DNA of 64,000 nucleotides, from positions 1 through 64,000 of the forward strand of contig DWWL01000002.1 of assembly GCA_019119775.1 (NCBI GenBank), written 5' to 3'. This stretch comes from Candidatus Lachnoclostridium pullistercoris. Lineage in GTDB: Bacteria > Bacillota > Clostridia > Lachnospirales > Lachnospiraceae. Both the position numbers and the translations under genes were made by a program. Each line of letters begins with the position of its first letter. The stretch's first letter is position 1. The notes under the pieces were generated by a model. The model was not told the origin of the DNA. It made no database searches and saw only the letters and a list, made by a program, of their open reading frames with translations. This document shows positions 8,189 through 14,956 of the stretch, piece by piece.

Positions 8189-9016
8189 ATGAAACTGAAA
8201 CACCGTCTCTCCGAAAACGCCCTCTTCTGGATGGCGATCGTCTTTCTCGCCATCGGAGCTTCCGTCACCTTTTACAAACAGGGCTCTCTCGCCCTCACCG
8301 CCGGCTCCATGGATATTTTCCGTGCCTCCGGCACTGCCAACCATCTCGCCGGCAAGCGCCAGCTCCCCATCTACTGCGTCCAGACCGACAAGCCCCAGGT
8401 AGCTCTGTCCTTTGACGCCGCCTGGGGAAATGAGGACACCGCCCAGATCATGGATATTCTGGCCAGGCACAACGTCAAAGTCACATTTTTTATGACGGGA
8501 GGCTGGGCGGAAAGTTTTCCTGAGGATGTAAAACTGATCGCCTCCCAGGGACACGACCTGGGAAATCACAGCGAAAACCACAAAAACATGAGCCAGCTCT
8601 CCGACGAGGAGATCCGCTCTGAGCTTCAGAAGGTCCACGACAAGGTGAAAGCGCTCACCGGCCAGGACATGACCCTTTTCCGGCCGCCCTACGGGGATTA
8701 CGACGACCAGGTTGTCACCGTCTCCAGGGACATGGGCTACTATCCCATCCAGTGGGATGTGGATTCTCTGGACTGGAAAGACTACGGCACCGAATCCATC
8801 ATAAACACGGTCTTAAATCACAAACATCTGGGAAACGGCAGCATCATCCTGATGCACAACGGCGCCAAATACACGCCGGCCGCCCTGGACGCCGTCATCA
8901 CTGGCCTTAAGGACGCCGGCTACGAGCTGGTTCCCATCTCCCAGCTGATCTACCGGGACAACTATCACATTGACCACGAGGGACGCCAGATCTCTGACAG
9001 CCTGCCTGACGCCTGA
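8189..9016 (+). CDS. Polysaccharide deacetylase (PdaB-like, NodB fold)
   Basis: 275 residues with one N-terminal membrane anchor (about 11-29), then a complete NodB homology domain: SFDAAWG with Asp76, HSENHKNM with His127 and His131, RPPYGDYD, WDVDSLDWKD and LMHNG. The family removes N-acetyl groups from peptidoglycan or chitin-like glycans outside the membrane. The first motif variant (SFDAAWG) is shared with PdaB, a sporulation deacetylase. It is divergent from proS. A TCATA-N16-CATAGAAT string upstream loosely resembles a sporulation-sigma promoter, which is weak evidence. ATG at 8189 follows GTGGAG. Confidence 0.88.
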   Translation: MKLKHRLSENALFWMAIVFLAIGASVTFYKQGSLALTAGSMDIFRASGTANHLAGKRQLPIYCVQTDKPQVALSFDAAWGNEDTAQIMDILARHNVKVTFFMTGGWAESFPEDVKLIASQGHDLGNHSENHKNMSQLSDEEIRSELQKVHDKVKALTGQDMTLFRPPYGDYDDQVVTVSRDMGYYPIQWDVDSLDWKDYGTESIINTVLNHKHLGNGSIILMHNGAKYTPAALDAVITGLKDAGYELVPISQLIYRDNYHIDHEGRQISDSLPDA

Positions 9017-9047
9017 TCAGACGAAAACCGGAGCGCAGCCGCCGTTT

Positions 9048-9794
9048 TCAGTCATTTTTCTTCTTTTTTCGCTCCCGCAGCCAATACAATGCTGCCCCAA
9101 TCAGCAGCAGCAGAAGTCCCAGGGACAGGATCACTGCCGCCGCCCGGAAAAGAAGAGACACAAAGCCGGATCCCGGGCGGGCAGTCTCCTCCCCGTTTTC
9201 CTCTCCCACGGCCGTTCCCTTCTTTTCCCTTTTCTCATCCCCGCCATTCTCTCCGGCGCTCCGGTAGACCACCTGCTCGTCCCAGAGCCGGCGTTTTCCC
9301 GTCGCCAGGGCGTTTCGGCACAAAATTCCGGCCTCATTCCGGTAGCTTTCTCCATTCCACTCCACCTGCTCCACCACGTAGTCTGACGGGTCCGCCCCGA
9401 TGGCGGAAAGGAGCAGTTCTCCCCGGTCTTCAAAAAACGGCGTTTCTCCGCCGGCAGCCAGTTTTTCCCCTTCCAGCAGGTAAAAATCCGCCCCGTAATC
9501 TTCAAAAATCACGGTAAAAGCGAAGTCATCCTCCCACCGTTCCCGGCTCCTCTGCCGTTCTTTCAGCTCATACGGTCCGCCGTTCTCATCTTCGTCCAGC
9601 ACTTCCGGGATCCGGGTGATCCCTTCCACATCCCGATAAACCACTGTTTTTTCATTTTCTGCCGGCTCTTCTCTCTCCTGCCTGATTTCAGGCACGGAAA
9701 TCCCATGGCCTTCCGGCTGATGCCATGCTCCCTGTGCATCGGCCGCCCCGGTCAGGGCCGCGCAAATTCCGAATATCCACAGCCATCGCTTCAA
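9048..9794 (-). CDS. Exported membrane-anchored protein, function unknown
   Basis: 248 residues with an N-terminal signal peptide (RWLWIFGICAALTGAADA), a charged acidic extracellular region, and a single C-terminal membrane helix (AAAVILSLGLLLLLIGAALYW) followed by RERKKKKND. That gives a type I topology with a basic cytosolic tail. I do not recognise the family. The only sensible start is TTG at 9794 behind GAGGAGAGGGG. An out-of-frame ATG at 9801 overlaps the same ribosome site and opens a 37-codon frame. Upstream lie a promoter embedded in the neighbouring gene's terminator and a leader hairpin with U-tract, so expression may be attenuated. Confidence 0.6.
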   Translation of the reverse strand: MKRWLWIFGICAALTGAADAQGAWHQPEGHGISVPEIRQEREEPAENEKTVVYRDVEGITRIPEVLDEDENGGPYELKERQRSRERWEDDFAFTVIFEDYGADFYLLEGEKLAAGGETPFFEDRGELLLSAIGADPSDYVVEQVEWNGESYRNEAGILCRNALATGKRRLWDEQVVYRSAGENGGDEKREKKGTAVGEENGEETARPGSGFVSLLFRAAAVILSLGLLLLLIGAALYWLRERKKKKND

Positions 9795-9814
9795 TTTTCA
9801 TTCCCCTCTCCTCT

Positions 9815-9836
9815 AAAAAAGAGGCGGCTGCCGCTC
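9815..9836 (-). terminator. Possible leader attenuator
   Basis: A small stem formed by GAGCGGCAGCCGCCTC (9821-9836) is followed on the minus strand by TTTTTT (9815-9820), immediately before the ribosome site GAGGAG of the gene starting at 9794. The leader (about 9907-9795) also holds GTCTGA...TCAGAC and CCGTCC-GTTC-GGACGG hairpins that could compete. Whether it terminates is untested. Confidence 0.4.
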
Positions 9837-9913
9837 CGGTCTTATTCTGTTTTTCTTTTTGGAAAATCCCGTCCGAACGGACGGTCTGATGAAACCTCAG
9901 ACAGGCTGTCTTC

Positions 9914-9942
9914 ATTATACGAAAGAGCGGGAAAAAGCACAA
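9914..9942 (-). promoter_or_regulatory. Promoter inside the preceding terminator
   Basis: -10 TATAAT (9914-9919) and -35 TTGTGC (9937-9942) with a 17-nt spacer on the minus strand. The -35 box is in the loop of the hairpin that terminates the HD hydrolase gene. Confidence 0.6.
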
Positions 9943-9962
9943 GACCTTTTCCCGCCTCTTTT
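9922..9962 (-). terminator. Terminator of the HD hydrolase gene
   Basis: Arms GCGGGAAAA and TTTTCCCGC flank a short loop, with A- and T-rich flanks on both sides. It begins at the stop codon of the 9961-10515 gene. Confidence 0.65.
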
Positions 9963-10515
9963 ATATGTTCCACTCACTCTTTTTTTCTCCGAATACCTGC
10001 CGGCAGAGACTCACATACTCTCTGTACGGCTCGCACTCCGCCAGCTCCTTCAGCCGGTCTGCCATGTTCCAGTAGTACCAGGCGTGGGCGTCCTTTCTCT
10101 TATCGTTGAACCGGCCCCACAGGCTCTCCCCCTCCGTCAGGTAATCCCTGGCTATGGAACGGATGTTGCTCAGCTTGTCCCCCAGCACCACGATCTTTAA
10201 ATCCCGGTTTCCTGCCTCCACGCGCTTTAACTTCTCTGTCTTGCGCTCCAGCCAGGAAAGACTCTTGTTGTCCGTCTCCTTCACCACAAGGTCCGCCACC
10301 CGGTTTCCAAACTGCCTTCGGACCTCCTCCTCGCTGGCATCGGTGTCCTCCAGCACATCGTGGAGAACGGCAGCTGCAATGAGCTCTTCGTCGCCTGTCA
10401 TGCTCCTGACGATCACCGCAGCCTCCAGCGGATGAACAATATAGGGAATCTGGGTTCCCTTTCTCACGCCCCCTTTATGGGCTTCCACAGCAAATTCCAC
10501 GGCTTCTTTTATCAT
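9961..10515 (-). CDS. HD-domain (p)ppGpp hydrolase-like protein (MESH1/SpoT-HD type)
   Basis: 184-residue stand-alone HD hydrolase. Metal ligands are visible in order: His in IPYIVHPLEAA, the LHDVLEDT HD pair with the following ED, and Asp in LGDKLSN. There is no synthetase, TGS or ACT domain, so it resembles small alarmone hydrolases that remove pyrophosphate from (p)ppGpp or related nucleotides. ATG at 10515 is preceded by GGAAAGG. Single gene with its own terminator. It could instead act on another phosphorylated nucleotide. Confidence 0.85.
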   Translation of the reverse strand: MIKEAVEFAVEAHKGGVRKGTQIPYIVHPLEAAVIVRSMTGDEELIAAAVLHDVLEDTDASEEEVRRQFGNRVADLVVKETDNKSLSWLERKTEKLKRVEAGNRDLKIVVLGDKLSNIRSIARDYLTEGESLWGRFNDKRKDAHAWYYWNMADRLKELAECEPYREYVSLCRQVFGEKKSEWNI

Positions 10516-10614
10516 AACTGCCTTTCCGGCCGGCGGCCAAAATGCACTTTTTTCTTACAATTCTTTCCAATATCTTAATCATAGCACAGACCGGCGAAAT
10601 TTAGAAGTTAAAAC

Positions 10615-10643
10615 TTGTAAGAGAAGAAATTTTCTGCTATGCT
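10615..10643 (+). promoter_or_regulatory. Promoter of the membrane-anchored beta-domain protein
   Basis: -35 TTGTAA (10615-10620), 17-nt spacer, -10 TATGCT (10638-10643). The next gene starts 52 nt downstream. Confidence 0.5.
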
Positions 10644-10694
10644 ATAGGTCAGAGTATTGAGAGTCAATTCAAATAAACCATCAGGAGGCGCTAC

Positions 10695-11456
10695 ATGAAG
10701 CAGAACCGGACACGCGCAAGGAGACAGTCCGAATCCAGTGATTTTAAGACGGTCATCCTTTTTTATATTCTGCCGTTTATCGTGATCAATGCGGTAATCT
10801 TCTATTTAGTTACGGCAAAACCCCATCTGGAGATCACCGTTGGAGATACGGAGGACTATCTGACCACGACGGCCACCGTCCATATCCAGTCTGTTCTCCC
10901 CACAAAGAATCTGGTGATTGCCAAGGACGGAGAAGACATCGCTTATGAGCAGACGGACAGCCGGACCTACACTGTCCCCATCAGCTCCAACGGTGTTCTG
11001 GAGGTATCCATCCAGAATTTCAACGGCATGTCCGCCGCTGAATATGCCCACATCAGCATTTTGGATGACGTGGCTCCCACTGTAACGGATTATTCCCTGG
11101 ACGATGAGGACGTGATCACCATCACGCTGGAGGACACCCAGTCCGGCGTGGATTTTGAAACCATCTACGCGGTGGATTCTGAGGGCGATCAGGTATTTCC
11201 CATCACCGAGGACCGCTCCGCAGGCGAGGTGAAATTTGACATGGATTCCATGGGCCTGACGCTTCACGCCAGCGATTTCACCGGCAATGAGCTCCAGGTG
11301 ACATTCTCCACCCATTTGGACGACGGGGAGGAAGTTTTAAATAATATTGAAGGAACGGAAACTTCCATCCTTGCCGGAGAACACGGGCAGGAAACCCAGC
11401 CCGCAGTAAATGAAACGGAAGAAGATCTGGAGGCAGAAACAGAAGCGGAAGAATAA
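10695..11456 (+). CDS. Membrane-anchored extracellular protein, Ig-like
   Basis: 253 residues with a positively charged start, one N-terminal membrane helix (VILFYILPFIVINAVIFYLV) and an extracellular beta-rich region. Two Thr/Val-rich modules are visible (LEITVGDTEDYLTTTATVHI; APTVTDYSLDDEDVITITL), reminiscent of bacterial Ig-like folds. The very acidic tail ends EETEAEE-like. Family not recognised with confidence. ATG at 10695 sits behind AGGAGGCG. It is monocistronic, with a promoter upstream and a strong terminator 20 nt after the stop. A role in surface sensing or adhesion is only a guess. Confidence 0.65.
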   Translation: MKQNRTRARRQSESSDFKTVILFYILPFIVINAVIFYLVTAKPHLEITVGDTEDYLTTTATVHIQSVLPTKNLVIAKDGEDIAYEQTDSRTYTVPISSNGVLEVSIQNFNGMSAAEYAHISILDDVAPTVTDYSLDDEDVITITLEDTQSGVDFETIYAVDSEGDQVFPITEDRSAGEVKFDMDSMGLTLHASDFTGNELQVTFSTHLDDGEEVLNNIEGTETSILAGEHGQETQPAVNETEEDLEAETEAEE

Positions 11457-11475
11457 AACAGAAATTCAGAAGTTT

Positions 11476-11504
11476 AACGGGACACCCCTGGTGTCCCGTT
11501 TTTT
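11476..11504 (+). terminator. Rho-independent terminator
   Basis: Perfect 11-bp stem AACGGGACACC / GGTGTCCCGTT with CCT loop, then TTTTTT to 11504. Confidence 0.85.
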
Positions 11505-11534
11505 GATTAACAGGAAATTCGTTCCCTGCTAATC
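11505..11534 (+). repeat. Post-terminator hairpin repeat, copy 2
   Basis: GATTAACAGGAAAT followed by TCGTTCCCTGCTAATC folds back on itself and begins directly after the terminator T-tract. It matches copies at 7778-7804 and 14427-14454 over the core AACAGGAAAYTTCGTTCCCTG. The rest of the gap up to 11674 shows only GC-rich sequence with no gene. Confidence 0.6.
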
Positions 11535-11674
11535 ACAAACGCTGGGCGGGAATCGCACATTTTTTCATACAGGTATGGGCAGCTGTGCCGGCCGGCGGCC
11601 CGCTGCCGTTTCACCGTACTTTGTCCCTGCATCGGCCGAGTTTCACCGGACGCCCTTCTTGCCGCAGCAGAATC

Positions 11675-12787
11675 TTACCGGACTTCATTCTTGTACCAGT
11701 CAAGCATCAGATCCACCACCATCCCGTAGCTTTCCACTCCGTGCTCCTGGCTGTTGGCCTTCAGATAAGTGTCGTTTACGGCCTCCGCCACTTCTGCCGC
11801 CTTTCCCTCATACTGATTCCAGAACCGGTTGTTTTCCTCCAGATCTGCCAGAATCTCCCCGTCCAGCCGGCTGCGGATCTGAACGTAGGCCTCCGGGTCC
11901 GACGCCGCCAGAGCATTTCCCGCATACACCCAGCCCATCACATAGGCACTGTAGAGAAACTGCCTCTCTTCCGATTGCAGGCAGGCCAGAAAGCCAATAA
12001 AATTGGCCTCATCCTCCCGCATAAATCCCTTCAGATGGGACAGCTCATGGCAGATAGTATGGGGAATATTGTAGGCGACCATGGCATTGTTGTAATTCGC
12101 CTCCACCGTAAAGGGCGAATAGATTCCGGCCAGCTGCTGCACCGACAAAATCCAGGGCACTGTCAGATATTTCGGCCGGGGATAATAGCCGGACAGACGG
12201 GGATACTCCTCCCCCAGGGCAGTCATCGCTCTCACTCCTGCCTCCCCATAAGTCTTAGCGTCCAGGCGCACTCCGGCGCAGTCCCTGTACTCGTTGGCTT
12301 TTTCCGTCAGATAGCTGCAGAGTTCCTTCAGCTCATCCAGCGTGTGGCCGCTTCTCTCATAGGGAAGTCCGGCAGAAAACGGCACGCAGTAATAATTGAT
12401 CCCGCAGTTCAAACTGTAGGACAAAAGCAGAATGCCCGCCAGGAGCACTGCCTTTTTGGCCGTCCGCACGGGCCGCCGCCAGTTCCGGATCAGATATGCC
12501 AGGGCAGAAGCCGCCAGCAGATAGAGGATGATCTCCGCCGCGGAAAACGGCACAAGCCCGAAAATCCTTCCCAGCAGCCCGACCCAGATCGGGTAAATAT
12601 GTACCGTATACCAGTCTGCAAATCCCGGCAGCTTTCTGGCCGCTGCCAAAAGAGCCGCAGACACCGCCAGCAGAATCACTCCAGCCAGGAGGGAACGCTT
12701 CCCGCCGGTTTCTGGCTGTCTTTCTCTCTTTTTCTCTCCGGAAGGAGATGCTGTCTCTCTGTCTCTGATCTCTGTTTCTGTCTCCAT
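11675..12787 (-). CDS. DUF3810-family membrane protein with HExxH motif
   Basis: 370 residues with three N-terminal membrane segments (about 34-50, 66-100 and 113-128), then a soluble domain. It has a zinc-protease-like HELSH at 247-251 and a downstream acidic REDEANFIGF, where a third ligand would be expected. This arrangement is that of DUF3810 proteins, predicted membrane metallopeptidases of unknown substrate. The ATG at 12787 has GAGGTGA upstream. The frame stays open to 12907, but that part overlaps the structured element and lacks family similarity. Catalytic activity is inferred from the motif only. Confidence 0.8.
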   Translation of the reverse strand: METETEIRDRETASPSGEKKRERQPETGGKRSLLAGVILLAVSAALLAAARKLPGFADWYTVHIYPIWVGLLGRIFGLVPFSAAEIILYLLAASALAYLIRNWRRPVRTAKKAVLLAGILLLSYSLNCGINYYCVPFSAGLPYERSGHTLDELKELCSYLTEKANEYRDCAGVRLDAKTYGEAGVRAMTALGEEYPRLSGYYPRPKYLTVPWILSVQQLAGIYSPFTVEANYNNAMVAYNIPHTICHELSHLKGFMREDEANFIGFLACLQSEERQFLYSAYVMGWVYAGNALAASDPEAYVQIRSRLDGEILADLEENNRFWNQYEGKAAEVAEAVNDTYLKANSQEHGVESYGMVVDLMLDWYKNEVR

Positions 12788-12876
12788 GAAGTCACCTCGT
12801 TTCTCTTTGCGCCAGACGCCGCTGGACGCGGATTTTTTTCGTCTGCGGATCTCTCTTACGGCGCTTTTCGGCGCTC

Positions 12877-12988
12877 TTCTTGCCCGCTGGACGCGGACAA
12901 GAAGCATCGGATTGCCATCCGATGCCCAGGAGTGAGAGAACCTCCGCTTATAAGCGAGCTTGACGCGGGGGTTCTCTCACTCCTGGGC
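12877..12988 (-). repeat. Three-hairpin structured element, copy A
   Basis: Minus-strand element upstream of the DUF3810 gene. Hairpin 1 has perfect 19-bp arms (12924-12942 and 12970-12988). Its 27-nt loop contains a CCGC/GCGG middle stem, a GT/TAA internal loop and CAAG-CTCG-CTTA. Hairpin 2 is GCATCGGAT...ATCCGATGC (12904-12925, sharing its edge bases with hairpin 1). Hairpin 3 is TTCTTGTCCGC...GCGGGCAAGAA (12877-12903, one wobble). The string CGCTGGACGCGGA occurs in hairpin 3 and again near 12829. It lies in a divergent gap, so it is not a terminator. Confidence 0.75.
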
Positions 12989-13092
12989 GCCGTTCTGGCT
13001 TATTAAGGGCATTATACCCCATTTCTTCCTTCTCTTTCCATGGGTATTTCTGGCAAAAGTATGAAAATTTTATGTCCATTTCCGAAAACCCC

Positions 13093-13121
13093 TTGCACTT
13101 CCAGAATTTCTCATATAAACT
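13093..13121 (+). promoter_or_regulatory. Promoter of signal peptidase I gene
   Basis: -35 TTGCAC (13093-13098), 17-nt spacer, -10 TAAACT (13116-13121); a shifted TATAAA also fits. Confidence 0.5.
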
Positions 13122-13165
13122 TAGTTGGTGCAAATATATGGTGCAGGAAAGGAACGTGTATATAT

Positions 13166-13732
13166 ATGGAAAAAGAGAATGAGACGCAGGAGAAGGAGCC
13201 GTTTTCCCTGAAGAAAGAAATCCTCAGCTGGATCTGGATCATTGTGGTGGCGGCGGCCATTGCCTTCTTTTTAAATACTTTTATCATTGCCAACAGCCGT
13301 GTTCCCAGCGGTTCCATGGAAAATACGATCATGACGGGGGACCGGGTCATCGGGTCCAGGCTTTCTTACAAATTCCACGACCCGGAGCGGGGCGACATCG
13401 CCATCTTCCACTTTCCCGACGACCCCACCGGCGAAACCCTGTATGTAAAACGGATCATCGGCCTGCCCGGCGAGACGGTGGACATCGTAGACAGCCAGGT
13501 CTACATCAACGGGGAACCGCTGGACGAACCCTACATCCGGGAACCTATGGATCCGGAAGAGCCCATGCACTTTGAAGTGCCGGAAGGCTGCTATTTCATG
13601 ATGGGCGACAACCGAAACTATTCTTCCGACGCCAGATACTGGCAGAACCATTATGTGTCTAAGGATAAGATTATCGCGAAGGTACTGTTCCGGTACTATC
13701 CGTTCACAAAGATCGCCTGGCTGGATGAATAA
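13166..13732 (+). CDS. lepB: Signal peptidase I
   Basis: 188-residue type I signal peptidase that cleaves exported preproteins on the outer face of the membrane. One N-terminal membrane helix (about 22-42) precedes the catalytic Ser50 in SRVPSGSME. The general base Lys95 is in LYVKRIIGLPGE, and box E (GDNRNYSSDARYW) follows. ATG at 13166 is chosen over the longer frame from 13040 because AGGAAAGGAA precedes it and the upstream residues cover the promoter. Monocistronic, with a strong terminator at 13784. Confidence 0.95.
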   Translation: MEKENETQEKEPFSLKKEILSWIWIIVVAAAIAFFLNTFIIANSRVPSGSMENTIMTGDRVIGSRLSYKFHDPERGDIAIFHFPDDPTGETLYVKRIIGLPGETVDIVDSQVYINGEPLDEPYIREPMDPEEPMHFEVPEGCYFMMGDNRNYSSDARYWQNHYVSKDKIIAKVLFRYYPFTKIAWLDE

Positions 13733-13783
13733 AATGAAATGAGCGGCGGGGAGGAAAAGAGAGTTCCTGCCTGCTGCCAATCC

Positions 13784-13818
13784 GCGGACAGCTCACAGTT
13801 TGTGCTGTCCGCTTTTTT
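13784..13818 (+). terminator. Signal peptidase gene terminator
   Basis: GCGGACAGC (13784-13792) pairs with GCTGTCCGC (13804-13812), followed by TTTTTT. Confidence 0.85.
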
Positions 13819-13884
13819 CTTATCTGTATTCTTCCATCATTCTGCAGTATAATATGAGGAAGATAATACGCAGGAGGGATTTTT

Positions 13885-14363
13885 ATGGAACAATATTAGC
13901 CGTCATTTGTCATTACAAATAAAATATTAACATATGTATCATCCATCTCTGAAAAAATCGGTCGCATCACAGCGATTGGAGATCTGAAAAAATTTCACAG
14001 GATCATGACAAAATACGTCGCAGAGAAGCAGGTGTATTTAATGGCAATCAATGTATTTTCATGGCACCGCCCGCCCGGATGGTTCCCCAGCTGATAGATG
14101 CCCTTTTCTGCTGGATGCAGAGAGCAAAGGACCCCTTGCACCTTCTAATCCTGAGCAGCTTTCTGAATATGTAAAAAAAACTGCTTGATGTGATGGAATA
14201 CGACGTTCCTTACACAGGAAAAGTTCTGATGGAAAAACTGGGCTTAAGATCAAAAGAAGGATTCCGTCGAACTTATCTCCGCCCGGCCATCGAGATAAAT
14301 CTTATCTCCATGACGATTCCAGATAAACCTCACAGCGAAAACCAAAGGTATGTAAAGAACTGA
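13885..14363 (+). pseudogene. Decayed Fic-family (AMPylase-type) gene
   Basis: Remnants of a Fic/DUF4172-type protein can be read in two frames. From ATG 13885, with an intact AGGAGG upstream, comes MEQY then a TAG stop, then PSFVITNKILTYVSSISEKI, the classic Fic N-terminal helix. After a frame change at about 14061 comes MAPPARMVPQLIDALFCW, the segment preceding the Fic core. The core HPFxxGNGR loop is missing. After an in-frame TAA (about 14172), the C-terminal winged helix remains (MEKLGLRSKEGFRRTYL, then IEINLISMTIPDKP) up to TGA at 14361-14363. At least two stops, a frameshift and a core deletion make it nonfunctional. Confidence 0.75.
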
Positions 14364-14426
14364 CTGACGTGATACCCGGCACCGGCTCCAGCCTGACCAG
14401 CAGAGTTTCATCTGTTTGCAATACAT

Positions 14427-14454
14427 CCTGTCAGGTTCCAAGTTTCCTGTTATA
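14427..14454 (-). repeat. Post-terminator hairpin repeat, copy 3 (degenerate)
   Basis: Minus-strand TATAACAGGAAACTTGGAACC directly after the TTTTTTG of the Xre terminator. The left half matches copies 1 and 2; the right half has diverged. Confidence 0.5.
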
Positions 14455-14460
14455 CAAAAA

Positions 14461-14506
14461 ACAAGGGAAAGATATATCCTTCATCATATCTTTCCCCTGT
14501 TTTTTA
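14461..14506. terminator. Bidirectional terminator
   Basis: Stem ACAAGGGAAAGATAT (14461-14475) with ATATCTTTCCCCTGT (14486-14500), one mismatch. TTTTTT follows on the plus strand and TTTTTTG on the minus strand. It ends the Xre gene at 14484-14819, overlapping its stop region. Confidence 0.75.
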
Positions 14507-14819
14507 TTCGTTCCTCATGTTTTCTCAGAAGATCCAGTATCTGCATGGCAAGCAGCTTCGTCTCTTCATCCATTTCATTTAAAATAGACAGCTCTTTATT
14601 TTCCGTTTCCTGATAAATCCCATACAACAGCTCATTCGGCGTTACACTCAGACAGTCACACAGTCTGAGCAGCACTTCGAGCGACATAGAAACATGACCG
14701 CATTCAATATGGGACATATGAACAGTAGAAACATCCAGAAGTTCTGCCAGCTTTTCCTGGGTAAATCCTGCTGCCTTGCGATATTTCTTTATATTTATTC
14801 CTATAACTTTATTGTTCAC
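14484..14819 (-). CDS. Xre-family helix-turn-helix regulator
   Basis: 111 residues. The N-terminal Cro/CI-type helix-turn-helix (INIKKYRKAAGFTQEKLAEL, then VSTVHMSHIECG) is followed by a short helical tail. GTG at 14819 is the start, behind a strong AGGAGG. Divergent from the large surface protein at 14957; the shared 137-nt gap is AT-rich with repeated TTAAAGATATA boxes that could be its operator. AT-rich codon use sets it apart from flanking housekeeping genes. Confidence 0.85.
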   Translation of the reverse strand: MNNKVIGINIKKYRKAAGFTQEKLAELLDVSTVHMSHIECGHVSMSLEVLLRLCDCLSVTPNELLYGIYQETENKELSILNEMDEETKLLAMQILDLLRKHEERIKNRGKI

Positions 14820-14956
14820 AAAATCCTCCTTTTCAGTTTATTATATCTGTTTCTCTTTAAAAAATAATAAATTATTAAAGATATATTGCTTTTTTAAAGA
14901 TATAAACTTATACTTTATAATATCTACACATCAATAGAAAAAAGGAGGAAGTGTAT
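14820..14956. promoter_or_regulatory. Divergent promoter region with repeated boxes
   Basis: Very AT-rich. TTAAAGATATA occurs as a direct repeat at 14875-14885 and 14894-14904 (19 bp apart). A related inverted string, TATATCTGTTTCTCTTTAA, lies near 14833. A -10 TATAAT (14916-14921) precedes the plus-strand gene, and AGGAGG at 14943-14948 is its ribosome site. The boxes are candidate operators for the Xre protein. Confidence 0.45.

Noticed and set aside
11585..13006. Long plus-strand open frame across the DUF3810 gene
   Set aside because: Shadow of the minus-strand coding sequence; no ribosome site or family match.
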